This document shows, piece by piece, positions 6,576 to 13,368 of a stretch of DNA of 16,455 nucleotides. Origin of the DNA: Clostridia bacterium (GTDB lineage: Bacteria; Bacillota; Clostridia; Christensenellales; UBA1242). The position numbers were made by a program, and so were the translations under genes. Position 1 is the stretch's first letter; each line of letters starts with the position of its first letter. The DNA is taken from the NCBI GenBank assembly GCA_900768545.1, contig CAAGDD010000001.1:1-16455 (forward strand). The letters run 5' to 3'. The notes under the pieces were generated by a model. That model saw nothing but the letters and a program-made list of their open reading frames with translations. It was not told the origin of the DNA and searched no databases.

Positions 6576-7139
6576 CTAACTCCAACTCCTTTTAGGCATC
6601 ACATGTTCCCCCTTCTTTCGCGACAACAAAAACAAACTCTCTTTAAAGCGTTTTTCCCAAATTTCCGCATCCTCACTAATCCCATCAATAAGCAAATATT
6701 CACTCGCCATTCCATAAGCATAAACACGCCCACTCAATCCGTTTTCAAATTCGACAGTCCCGTCAAGAGCGAGATCTTTTGGAGTGTAAAGATAATCGAT
6801 CTCAAAGATCCAATTTGACGAAGTAATCGCCCCGTTTGAGATTTTATACGCAATCTCGTTTTTGTTCGCTCCATAGACCTTTAAAACACTTACAAGAGTC
6901 TGTTTAAGGCTAGAAAGCGTGATAGAGTGTTTTTGCGAACTAAATACTTCATTTGCGACAAATGGCAGATAATCAGACGAAATCTCTTGATTTACAAGAT
7001 TAAATATTCTCACAAACGAATCAATCTTTTGTTGTTCGTGTTGTGAATAAATTTGGCTTTCACTGCTTCTCAGTTTTATGGCAAGTTCTTTTTCACCAAC
7101 AAAATCACAAGTCAGCGCTACAATTTCTTTAACTGTCAT
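6576..7139 (-). CDS. Phage protein, possible head-tail connector / tail accessory factor (187 aa)
   Basis: No firm family match. Gene order places it where P22-type phages encode the gp4-like tail accessory factor that binds under the portal. The N-terminal half is helical and charged (KEIVALTCDFVGEKELAIKLR); the middle alternates strands (KISNGAITSSNWIFEIDYLY); the C-terminal third has FENGLSGRVYAYGMASEYLL followed by a helix WEKRFKESLFLL. An upstream ATG at 7160 would add seven residues, but the ATG at 7139 has an ideal AAGGAGAG at about 8 nt spacing, and that site would be inside the longer version, so 7139 is preferred. It then overlaps the preceding gene by 11 bp. Confidence 0.65.
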   Translation of the reverse strand: MTVKEIVALTCDFVGEKELAIKLRSSESQIYSQHEQQKIDSFVRIFNLVNQEISSDYLPFVANEVFSSQKHSITLSSLKQTLVSVLKVYGANKNEIAYKISNGAITSSNWIFEIDYLYTPKDLALDGTVEFENGLSGRVYAYGMASEYLLIDGISEDAEIWEKRFKESLFLLSRKKGEHVMPKRSWS

Positions 7140-7446
7140 AAACTCTCTCCTTAACTTCATTCAAGACATCAGTGACAGCCTTTTGTCTTATCCTTTCGTT
7201 TTCCTTCTCCATCTGCTTAAATATCTCATCTGCGTTTTGCACACGAGTTTTAAGTGTCCACGCCACAGCACGATCATCAAGCGTATCAAATGGAAACGCC
7301 AAACAATAAGTGTTTCGCTGCGACTTGTTGTGAAGTTCAAATTTCGAAGTGTCAGGATTATACATAACAAAATAGTCTTTATCGATCGCCTTAATGCGTT
7401 TTACGATATCAAGGCAGTCACTGTATATCTCAAATGTTTTTTTCAT
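7129..7446 (-). CDS. Conserved phage protein between coat and connector genes (105 aa)
   Basis: A small, soluble, highly charged protein with the look of a conserved family found just after coat genes in Firmicutes phages. The core is DIVKRIKAIDKDYFVMYN near residues 13-30 and KFELHNKSQRNTYCLAFPFDTLDDR near 35-59. It is followed by a long helix (about 62-103) rich in Lys, Glu and Arg. Ribosome binding site AAGGAA precedes the ATG at 7446. Function is unknown; position suggests a minor head protein or assembly factor. It overlaps the next gene by 11 bp. Confidence 0.7.
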   Translation of the reverse strand: MKKTFEIYSDCLDIVKRIKAIDKDYFVMYNPDTSKFELHNKSQRNTYCLAFPFDTLDDRAVAWTLKTRVQNADEIFKQMEKENERIRQKAVTDVLNEVKERVYDS

Positions 7447-7472
7447 AAAGTTTTCCTTTTAACAATCTAAAA

Positions 7473-8702
7473 TTAGCTGTTGCCGCTCTCTGTATTGTTG
7501 TCGCCAGTGCCAGTGCTAGTAGAACCAGAGTCTGTGCTTGGTTCAGGAACAGTTGTTGAAAGCCCAGAAACATATCCAACGCCGTTTGGTTTTTGGCAAA
7601 TTAATTGAGTATATTTTGCCAAAGTAGCAGAGAACGATGTGTAATTTGCTTCTTTTTGCAAAATAGAACCAGAAGGTCCTTGAATCCAACTCCAATCTCC
7701 AAGTTCATAGAATGTGAAGTCGTCTGTGTTCAAGAAGTAGCATTCGCCGTCATCAACAAAGTTTGTAGGAACAATAGGCACGCCACAGTGAGTAATAACT
7801 TTTGTGCCGTCTTCCAAAGTATCCCATTCAACATTCTTTTTGTAGATTGTAAGATATTTTTGATACAATCTCTTCAAAGGATAAGAGCAGTTGATAAAGT
7901 TTACAACTGTTCCGTTTTCTTCAAGATCGTCCAAAACTTTTTGAACATACTCTTCATCAAAAGCGTCGCTTGTTGCTGCTTCATATTTTGTAGCATTCAA
8001 AGTAGGATAAGTAGCTCTAGAATTTCCATAGATAGAACTTGCATTTACAAGACCTTTCAAGCCCATAATTTCATTTCCATATCCACCTCTAAATCTAAAA
8101 ATGTCGCCAGATTTGAGATTTTTTGTGTTTCCAACAAATGAAACTTCTTTTGTAAGTTTGTTTACACCTTTGATAAACATTGTAATTCCAGTAAAGTCTG
8201 TTGCTCTATACATATCAACAAACATTCCAGGAACGAGTGCGTTTGGTTTGTCGATGTAATATTTTCCGTCAGTAATGGTGAGAGTGCCAAGAGTGCCGTT
8301 TCCGTCACCATAAAGCATTCTAGAAAGCCCATAAGTGCAGCCTTCAATCAATCTTTTCATTGAATTTTGCAAAAGGTTTACAAAAGCACCTGCATCGTGA
8401 GCAGAAACTTTGATTGCCTTGTCTGTGATATCAAATCTTCCATACAAGTTTTTTAATGTGTCTTGAAAAACAAGATATTGGTTTTCAAGGTTTTGGCTAG
8501 GAACTTCGGCATATTCTTCACCTGCCACAATTCCGCCATAAAGGCCATAAGGTGCTAAAACACGAACTGTGTTTCCTTCGATATTTTGTGTTGACTTTTT
8601 GATTCTTCTGTATAATGGATTTGTTTTTGTGTTGATTTGGTTTGAAACAAAGCCAAGATATACATCTTTAAGCACGCTGTCAGCATTTTGTAAATTGATC
8701 AT
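7473..8702 (-). CDS. Phage major capsid (coat) protein, probable HK97 fold (409 aa)
   Basis: Probable shell-forming coat protein. It follows the scaffold gene directly and carries features of clostridial phage major capsid proteins: an N-terminal arm with LKDVYLGFVSNQINT and NPLYRRI, YGRFDITDKAIKVS near residue 88, LSRMLYGDGNGTLGTL near 126-141, and a C-terminal block CYFLNTDDFTFYELGDWSWI near 318-337 followed by YTSFSATLAKYTQLICQKP. After about residue 384 the protein ends in a tail made almost only of Ser, Thr, Gly, Asn, Asp, Glu and Pro, unlike the compact C-terminus of most HK97-fold coats; it may project from the capsid. The ATG at 8702 has AAAGGAGA upstream. Alternative: a shell without DNA, but a portal gene in the same operon argues against this. 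Confidence 0.85.
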   Translation of the reverse strand: MINLQNADSVLKDVYLGFVSNQINTKTNPLYRRIKKSTQNIEGNTVRVLAPYGLYGGIVAGEEYAEVPSQNLENQYLVFQDTLKNLYGRFDITDKAIKVSAHDAGAFVNLLQNSMKRLIEGCTYGLSRMLYGDGNGTLGTLTITDGKYYIDKPNALVPGMFVDMYRATDFTGITMFIKGVNKLTKEVSFVGNTKNLKSGDIFRFRGGYGNEIMGLKGLVNASSIYGNSRATYPTLNATKYEAATSDAFDEEYVQKVLDDLEENGTVVNFINCSYPLKRLYQKYLTIYKKNVEWDTLEDGTKVITHCGVPIVPTNFVDDGECYFLNTDDFTFYELGDWSWIQGPSGSILQKEANYTSFSATLAKYTQLICQKPNGVGYVSGLSTTVPEPSTDSGSTSTGTGDNNTESGNS

Positions 8703-8713
8703 AATTTTCTCCT

Positions 8714-9346
8714 TTAATTTTTTGTAATTATGTCAAAAACTGCCTTTCCAACATCATCAAAATTTTCTGGCTTTGGGGTAGCCGTGTTGGTTACCCTTTC
8801 ACCAGAACCTGACATTATCACAGGAATATTTTGTTTTTGAAGTTGTTTAACATAATTTTCGACAATAGTGTTTTTCAATTCTTCATCTTTCAATATTAAA
8901 TCTTGAACAAGAGGATCTTTTGATTTGTTTGGGCTAAGCAATTTTTCATACAACAAACTTGCCCAAGCCATATCATATTTTCCTTCTTGGTTTTCAAAGG
9001 TTGACTCTTCGGCTCTTGCTTTGATTTGGTCAGCATAAGCTTTTGCGTCTTGATTTTTTGAAAGGAACACATCAAATTCACTAGGTTTATTTTCTTGTGA
9101 TTTTTCTTTCTCCAAAACTGAAAGCCTTTGACATTTGCGGGTAAATTCGGCCTGCAAATTTTCGTAAGCGTCAAGCAAGTCATTTACACTTTTAAATTTT
9201 CCTACGGGAACGCCCCTTTCTGCTTCACTTCTATCTTCGCTCACTTCTCTTTGCAAGTCACCCTTTGGAGAGCCCATATCTTTTTCGTTGTCCAAAATGG
9301 TTTCAACAGTCTTTGGTTGTTCTCCATTATTAAAAATTTCTTCCAT
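8714..9346 (-). CDS. Phage scaffold protein (210 aa)
   Basis: Internal assembly scaffold, judged by position directly between portal and coat genes and by composition: highly charged, low in aromatic residues, mostly helical. Residues about 1-45 are acidic and disordered. VGKFKSVNDLLDAYENLQAEFTRKCQRL near 48-75 is a block typical of Firmicutes phage scaffolds and begins a coiled coil. The middle contains WASLLYEKLLSPNKSK. The end, with NFDDVGKAVFDIITKN, is a small helix of the kind that binds coat subunits. No protease motif is visible and no separate prohead protease gene is in the operon, so assembly may be P22-like with an uncleaved scaffold. The ATG at 9346 uses GGAGAA inside the end of the portal gene. 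Confidence 0.82.
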   Translation of the reverse strand: MEEIFNNGEQPKTVETILDNEKDMGSPKGDLQREVSEDRSEAERGVPVGKFKSVNDLLDAYENLQAEFTRKCQRLSVLEKEKSQENKPSEFDVFLSKNQDAKAYADQIKARAEESTFENQEGKYDMAWASLLYEKLLSPNKSKDPLVQDLILKDEELKNTIVENYVKQLQKQNIPVIMSGSGERVTNTATPKPENFDDVGKAVFDIITKN

Positions 9347-9348
9347 AA

Positions 9349-11190
9349 TTATTCTCCTTTTGCTTTTTTGTGCTCTTCAATGTGTTTCAAAAACATTTGT
9401 TCGACCTTTTTGTCAACATTGTCAGATGCATAAATATCTTTCAACATAAATGCAATATGTTGGTTTAAATGCAAGTCGTGGTCGTCGATTGGTTTAACTT
9501 CGACCGCCTGTCCGTTTTTCATCTTTTTGTTTTCCATATCGGCATTTTTTGAGTGTAAATCGTTTAAATCGACCGAATTTTCCCAAACGCCAAAGCCGAT
9601 ATTTTCTAAAATTTTTGCCTTGACCGAATTTGAAATTTTTCCGTTTTCGTCTTCCAAAAGTCCTTTGTCCAAAAGGTCAAAGATCATGCTGCGGCGTTGT
9701 GAAAGCGTGTCAGTGTTGTCCGCTTGTGTATCAAACTGAACATCGTCGCTCGAAATGTCGCTTCCTTTAAAATAAAACACATCAAGTTCGCCATTGTCGC
9801 CGACAATTTTGATAAGTCTTGGCAATGATGAAAATTGTTTATAAAGTCGCAAAATATGTTTTGCAATATCTTTCACTGCGTTTTTGATGCTGTCTGTCGT
9901 AAATTTCAAACGACTCTCGTTTTCGTCAATCAAAATTTCAAGTGCAACGCCCGACATACTCGATGTTATGCTGTCCATATTTCCAAAAGCGTTTGTGCCG
10001 CTTATGCTTGAAAATTCTTTCAAAAGCATTTGTTCTTCTTTTTCAAATTCGTCAGGGAATTTTTCATCACCCAAAAACTTTGGTGCTTGCGAGCCTTGAC
10101 GATAGATCAAAATCTTTCCAGGAGCAAGCCCTTCTTCTTCAAGGTTATCGACATCGACACTTCCGTCCTCAACAGTCAAAACACCCATAGTAAGTCGGTT
10201 TAAATATTCGACTTTTCGGTTTTTGACAGCATTGTAAGCGCGTTGGATTGGAATAAGTCTGTTGATCATACTCACGCCCCAAAAATTGCCCACTTCTTCG
10301 TTGCAAATTTGTTTGATGAATGGAAAGTCGCGTTTGCCGTCAATGCCGTTTATATAAGGCAAATCGCCGTCAAAAACAAGTTTGTCGCCAGCGACGATAA
10401 TAAGACGCCCGTTTGGATATTCGCTTGAAGGCTTGACATATTTTTCGATAACAATTGCACTATTTTGTCTGCGAGTTTCAATAAGTTTTGTTGTTATGCC
10501 GTCAATTTCAAGTCCGCCCAGAGATGAAGTCGCGCCGTCCAAAGAATAAACATTTATATCCTTGCCCTTAACATCAACGCCATAAAGTCGTTTGATTTGT
10601 TCGACCGAATAAGCCTTCGCGTGGATTATGCTTTCGCAATCTTGCAAATTTTCTCTTGTCGCCGAATCAGGATAAATTTCAAATGGCGAGCAAACACAAA
10701 TATCGACGTCGCCGCTTTTGATTTTGCTTCCGTCATCTTCAATCGCCAAAACTTGACCAAGGTCTGTGTTCCACGAAACTTTATAAAAACTTGTGCCACA
10801 AATTTCACTCCATTTTGTTGCTTGATTGATTTTTGCCATAAGGTTCATTTTGTTTGAAACAGAATCTAAAATCTTTTTCCCGACTTTTGCTGTGTAAATA
10901 TCACTTTCATCGTTTGAAGATGGCATAACTCTCATTTTTGGTTTGATTTTTGAAAGTTTTGCCAAACGGATATCAATAATTGGTGAAATATGGTTGTAAA
11001 CTTCTCTCTCTTGCCAAAAATATTGTCTGTCAATTTCACGAACAAAGTTTCCGTAGCCCACATCACAATATTGATTTCCCATATAAAAATTCATATTAAG
11101 TTGCCATTGATTTTCAAAAGGTTTTCGCTCTTGCACCCTTTTGTTAAAATCTTCCAAGGTTTCTTTAACCAAATCTACTGTTTTTTTCAT
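9349..11190 (-). CDS. P22-type phage portal protein (613 aa)
   Basis: Probable dodecameric DNA entry/exit channel at the capsid vertex. It resembles the P22-like portal family: an N-terminal block with QWQLNMNFYMGNQY near residue 28, an early YNHISPIIDIRLAKLSKIKP (about 79-98), a wing region with CSPFEIYPDSA, KRDFPFIKQICNEEVGNFWGVSMINRLIPIQRAYNAVKNR around 288-327, LAPGKILIYRQGS near 354, and SSMSGVALEILIDENESRLKFT near 413, which leads into the stem and crown helices. The C-terminal 100 residues are charged and helical. Its ATG (11190) overlaps the TGA of the upstream gene as ATGA, with AAGGAG upstream. The frame is intact over its full length, with no sign of decay. A portal normally works with a large terminase, which is absent here. 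Confidence 0.87.
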   Translation of the reverse strand: MKKTVDLVKETLEDFNKRVQERKPFENQWQLNMNFYMGNQYCDVGYGNFVREIDRQYFWQEREVYNHISPIIDIRLAKLSKIKPKMRVMPSSNDESDIYTAKVGKKILDSVSNKMNLMAKINQATKWSEICGTSFYKVSWNTDLGQVLAIEDDGSKIKSGDVDICVCSPFEIYPDSATRENLQDCESIIHAKAYSVEQIKRLYGVDVKGKDINVYSLDGATSSLGGLEIDGITTKLIETRRQNSAIVIEKYVKPSSEYPNGRLIIVAGDKLVFDGDLPYINGIDGKRDFPFIKQICNEEVGNFWGVSMINRLIPIQRAYNAVKNRKVEYLNRLTMGVLTVEDGSVDVDNLEEEGLAPGKILIYRQGSQAPKFLGDEKFPDEFEKEEQMLLKEFSSISGTNAFGNMDSITSSMSGVALEILIDENESRLKFTTDSIKNAVKDIAKHILRLYKQFSSLPRLIKIVGDNGELDVFYFKGSDISSDDVQFDTQADNTDTLSQRRSMIFDLLDKGLLEDENGKISNSVKAKILENIGFGVWENSVDLNDLHSKNADMENKKMKNGQAVEVKPIDDHDLHLNQHIAFMLKDIYASDNVDKKVEQMFLKHIEEHKKAKGE

Positions 11191-11405
11191 AAATTCTCCT
11201 TCTTTCTCTTTTTCGCCTTAAATGGTGCATCTATCGACTTTGGAACGCACATTTTTGAAAAGCATTCAAACATTCCGCGCATACAGTCTTCGCAAAAGAC
11301 CAAGTCGTGGCGAATAAAGCCTTTTGTGCTAAAACTATATTTAGCCAAGTTTTTACAGCCATAAAAGTCACATTTAAGTTGATGTCTGCAAAGTTCTAAT
11401 TTCAT
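11187..11405 (-). CDS. Small cysteine-rich, probable zinc-binding phage protein (72 aa)
   Basis: Seven cysteines lie in a zinc-ribbon-like arrangement (C6, C12, C17, C38, C41, C48, C53), including a CEDC knuckle at 38-41, with His 8 and His 33 as further candidate ligands. The C-terminal end, VPKSIDAPFKAKKRKKENL, is basic. It is joined to its neighbours by ATGA overlaps on both sides (11402-11405 and 11187-11190) and has an AGGAGG ribosome binding site, so it is co-translated with the portal. The function is unknown; position between a terminase-small-like protein and the portal would suit a DNA- or motor-binding packaging accessory. Metal binding is inferred from the cysteine pattern only. 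Confidence 0.7.
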   Translation of the reverse strand: MKLELCRHQLKCDFYGCKNLAKYSFSTKGFIRHDLVFCEDCMRGMFECFSKMCVPKSIDAPFKAKKRKKENL

Positions 11406-11680
11406 TTTTTATCCTCCTCACTTTTTAAAAGTTTCAAAAGTCGGTCACGCTCTGCAATAAGTTGTTCGTCGGTCATTTTCGAAATCTCATCATCAAAAAG
11501 TTGCGACTGTTCTAACAAAATTTTGAGCGCCGTCACATCTGGCGGATTAAACTTTTTGGTCACCTTCTTTTTGGTCAAGACCGAGTCACCATTTTCGTTT
11601 GTCGAATATTCTTCTGTGACTTCATTAAAGGTGTAGCCAAACGCCTTTTTCATAAGTGCTTTTTTCAATTTATCCTCCAT
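11402..11680 (-). CDS. Small phage protein resembling the C-terminal region of terminase small subunits (92 aa)
   Basis: First gene of the cassette. The sequence contains LMKKAFGYTFNEVTEEYS, then a KKKVTKKFNPPDVTALKILLEQS block. From memory, these motifs occur in the C-terminal part of clostridial phage terminase small subunits and in stand-alone proteins near portals. The N-terminal helix-turn-helix expected for DNA recognition is missing. The C-terminal third is a charged helix. The ATG at 11680 is preceded by AAAGGA at about 10 nt, which lies within the loop of a dyad (11685-11709). It ends in an ATGA overlap with the next gene. It may be a motor adaptor or simply a conserved relic; the family link is moderate. 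Confidence 0.65.
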   Translation of the reverse strand: MEDKLKKALMKKAFGYTFNEVTEEYSTNENGDSVLTKKKVTKKFNPPDVTALKILLEQSQLFDDEISKMTDEQLIAERDRLLKLLKSEEDKK

Positions 11681-11684
11681 AGCT

Positions 11685-11709
11685 ATGCCGTCCTTTTAAA
11701 CTTCGGCAT
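11685..11709 (-). promoter_or_regulatory. Dyad over the phage operon start site and ribosome binding site
   Basis: Perfect 6-bp arms ATGCCG (11685-11690) and CGGCAT (11704-11709) flank 13 nt that include the AAAGGA ribosome binding site. The predicted transcription start is near 11704, so the full hairpin may not be in the RNA, and a DNA operator is the simpler reading. Confidence 0.45.
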
Positions 11710-11710
11710 C

Positions 11711-11740
11711 ATTTTAAAACGCACAAAGTGAGCGTTTCAA
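11711..11740 (-). promoter_or_regulatory. Promoter of the phage cassette with dyad operator in its spacer
   Basis: On the minus strand: -35 TTGAAA (11735-11740), 18-bp spacer, -10 TAAAAT (11711-11716), each 5 of 6 matches to the sigma-70 consensus. An inverted repeat, AAACGC (11717-11722) with GCGTTT (11732-11737), fills the spacer, as expected for a repressor or spacer-twisting activator site. Confidence 0.55.
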
Positions 11741-11758
11741 CTTTTTATGACAAAAATT

Positions 11759-11787
11759 TTCACAAAAACGGCGTAAAAAAATAGAAT
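11759..11787 (+). promoter_or_regulatory. Promoter of the ABC importer operon
   Basis: -35 TTCACA (11759-11764), exactly 17 bp spacer, -10 TAGAAT (11782-11787). The start near 11794 gives a very short leader with AGGAG at 11796-11800. There is no room for a riboswitch. It is back-to-back with the phage promoter, 18 bp between the two -35 boxes. Confidence 0.6.
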
Positions 11788-11807
11788 GTTATTGTAGGAG
11801 TATGCAA

Positions 11808-12581
11808 ATGAAAAACTTACTACAATTAAAACAAGTCAAATATTTTTATCAAACAAAAGATGATGAAATTTTTGCACTAAACAACATAAATTTTGATGTA
11901 AAAGATGGTGATTTTGTATCAATCGTCGGCCCCAGCGGCTGCGGAAAAACTACAATTTTGTCGCTTATCGCAGGGCTTTTGACTCCATCTTCTGGCGAAA
12001 TAATTTTGGACGGTGAAAACAAAATTGACCGCAAAAAAATCGGTTATATGTTTCAAAAAGACTTTCTTTTTGATTGGCGAACCGTCTGGAAAAATATAAC
12101 ACTCGGGCTTGAAATTCAAAAGCCAAAAGATTTGAAAGAAAAACTTGAAATGGCTGAAAATTTGTTAAAAAAATATGACCTTTATGGTTTCAAAAACAAA
12201 AAACCACGAGCACTCAGCGGCGGAATGAAGCAAAGAGTTGCGCTCATTCGCACACTTGCACTTGAGCCCAAACTTTTGCTTTTAGACGAGCCATTTTCAG
12301 CGCTTGACTTTCAAACGCGTCTGTCGCTTTGTGACGATGTTTATGACATAATAAAAAAAGAAAAAAAGACCGCAATTTTGGTCACTCACGACATTTCGGA
12401 AGCAATTTCGATGTCAGACAAAATTATTGTTTTGACAAAACGGCCAGCGATGGTCAAAGATGAGATATTTCCAAATTTGGCCCAACCTACTCCGCTCGAA
12501 CGCCGTGAAAATCCAAAATTTGGTGCTTTATTTGACAAAATTTGGAGAGAACTTACAAATGAAAACCAAACAAACACCTAA
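11808..12581 (+). CDS. ABC transporter ATP-binding protein, NitT/TauT type
   Basis: ATPase subunit of an importer of the nitrate/sulfonate/taurine/thiamine-precursor class (SsuB/TauB/ThiZ-like), 257 aa. It powers the adjacent permease from the cytoplasmic side. All motifs are intact: Walker A GPSGCGKTT (41-49), Q-loop in YMFQKDFLFDW (Gln 83), signature LSGGMKQR (136-143), Walker B LLLLDEPFSALD (about 157-168), and H-loop THDISEA (His 194). The ATG at 11802 is only 1 nt from the AGGAG box, while the ATG at 11808 has 7 nt spacing, so 11808 is chosen. Substrate cannot be told from the ATPase. No substrate-binding protein gene is in the window. Confidence 0.93.
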   Translation: MKNLLQLKQVKYFYQTKDDEIFALNNINFDVKDGDFVSIVGPSGCGKTTILSLIAGLLTPSSGEIILDGENKIDRKKIGYMFQKDFLFDWRTVWKNITLGLEIQKPKDLKEKLEMAENLLKKYDLYGFKNKKPRALSGGMKQRVALIRTLALEPKLLLLDEPFSALDFQTRLSLCDDVYDIIKKEKKTAILVTHDISEAISMSDKIIVLTKRPAMVKDEIFPNLAQPTPLERRENPKFGALFDKIWRELTNENQTNT

Positions 12582-13368
12582 AAATTTTTCTTTATCTCAC
12601 AAAAAATATGTAAAAAAGCTCAAAAAAGACAAATTTTTGATAATTTTCTTTCGAATTTTTGTTTTGGTTGCTTTTTTAGGCTTGTGGGAACTTTTAACTT
12701 ACACAAAAACACTCGATCCGTTTTTTGTCAGCTCTCCGTCGCGAATTTTTCTTCAAATCGGCGCACTAGCCAAAAACGGCACGCTTTGGTCACACACTTG
12801 GATCACTCTTTATGAAACGATAATTGGCTTTTTAATCGCAACTTTTTTTGGATATCTTATCGCCGTTCTGCTTTGGTGGAACGAAAAAGTGCGAAAGGTC
12901 TTTGAGCCATATATTGTCGTTTTAAATTCATTGCCAAAAATCGCCCTTGGGCCAGTCATAATTTTGTGGGTCGGCTCGGGAACACCAGCAATCATTTTGA
13001 TGTGCGTGCTTATCTGCATTGTTATCACAACAATGAGTATGCTATCGGCGTTTTTGTCGGTCGAAGAAGGCAAAATTTTGCTCTTAAAATCGATGAACGC
13101 AAATCGCTTTCAAATTTTGTTTAAATTGATTTTGCCAAACTCAATGCCCGACTTTGTTTCAGTCTTGAAAATCAATGTTGGAATGAGTTGGGTCGGCAGC
13201 ATTATGGGTGAATATCTCACCAGCAAAGCCGGCCTTGGCTATTTGATTGTCTATGGCGGGCAAATCTTCAAAATCGACCTTGTTATGGCTTCAACGCTGA
13301 TTTTGTGCATTTTGGCTTATGGAATGTATTTTCTCGTCAGCCTGCTCGAACGCCGTTACAAACGATAA
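12559..13368 (+). CDS. ABC transporter permease, NitT/TauT type
   Basis: Membrane subunit partnering the preceding ATPase, 269 aa with about six membrane helices (first near residues 27-48). The cytoplasmic EAA-type coupling loop is seen around SMNANRFQILFKLILPNSMPD, before the conserved GMSWVGSIMGEYL stretch typical of SsuC/TauC-like permeases. The frame is open further upstream, but the ATG at 12559 has a GGAGAG ribosome binding site and gives the normal basic N-terminus (MKTKQTPK); this makes a 23-bp overlap with the ATPase gene, a sign of translational coupling. Its 3' end overlaps the convergent gene by 13 bp. Confidence 0.92.
   Translation: MKTKQTPKNFSLSHKKYVKKLKKDKFLIIFFRIFVLVAFLGLWELLTYTKTLDPFFVSSPSRIFLQIGALAKNGTLWSHTWITLYETIIGFLIATFFGYLIAVLLWWNEKVRKVFEPYIVVLNSLPKIALGPVIILWVGSGTPAIILMCVLICIVITTMSMLSAFLSVEEGKILLLKSMNANRFQILFKLILPNSMPDFVSVLKINVGMSWVGSIMGEYLTSKAGLGYLIVYGGQIFKIDLVMASTLILCILAYGMYFLVSLLERRYKR

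Larger units (their letters stand above)
4311..11740 (-). mobile_element. Phage-derived head-and-holin cassette (P22-like order), without packaging motor or integrase
   Basis: Eleven minus-strand genes form one transcription unit between a promoter at 11711-11740 and the terminator at 4311-4339. Their order (terminase-small-like tail, Zn protein, portal, scaffold, coat, small protein, connector candidate, plug candidate, then holins) matches the head block of P22-type podoviruses. All frames are open and closely spaced or overlapping. No large terminase, integrase, repressor, replication gene, lysin, tape measure, sheath or tailspike is present, and no tRNA or insertion sequence borders it. 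It could be a domesticated particle locus, a satellite or a reduced prophage. Confidence 0.75.

Noticed and set aside
7140..7160. Upstream ATG giving a 194-aa version of the connector candidate
   Set aside because: The strong AAGGAGAG site lies inside the extra codons, correctly spaced for the ATG at 7139.
11741..11807. Riboswitch (for instance TPP) upstream of the ABC importer
   Set aside because: The leader after the predicted start is under 20 nt, too short for any known riboswitch.
12460..12558. N-terminal extension of the permease
   Set aside because: It lies wholly inside the ATPase gene and would put 33 unrelated residues before a normal permease start that has its own ribosome binding site.
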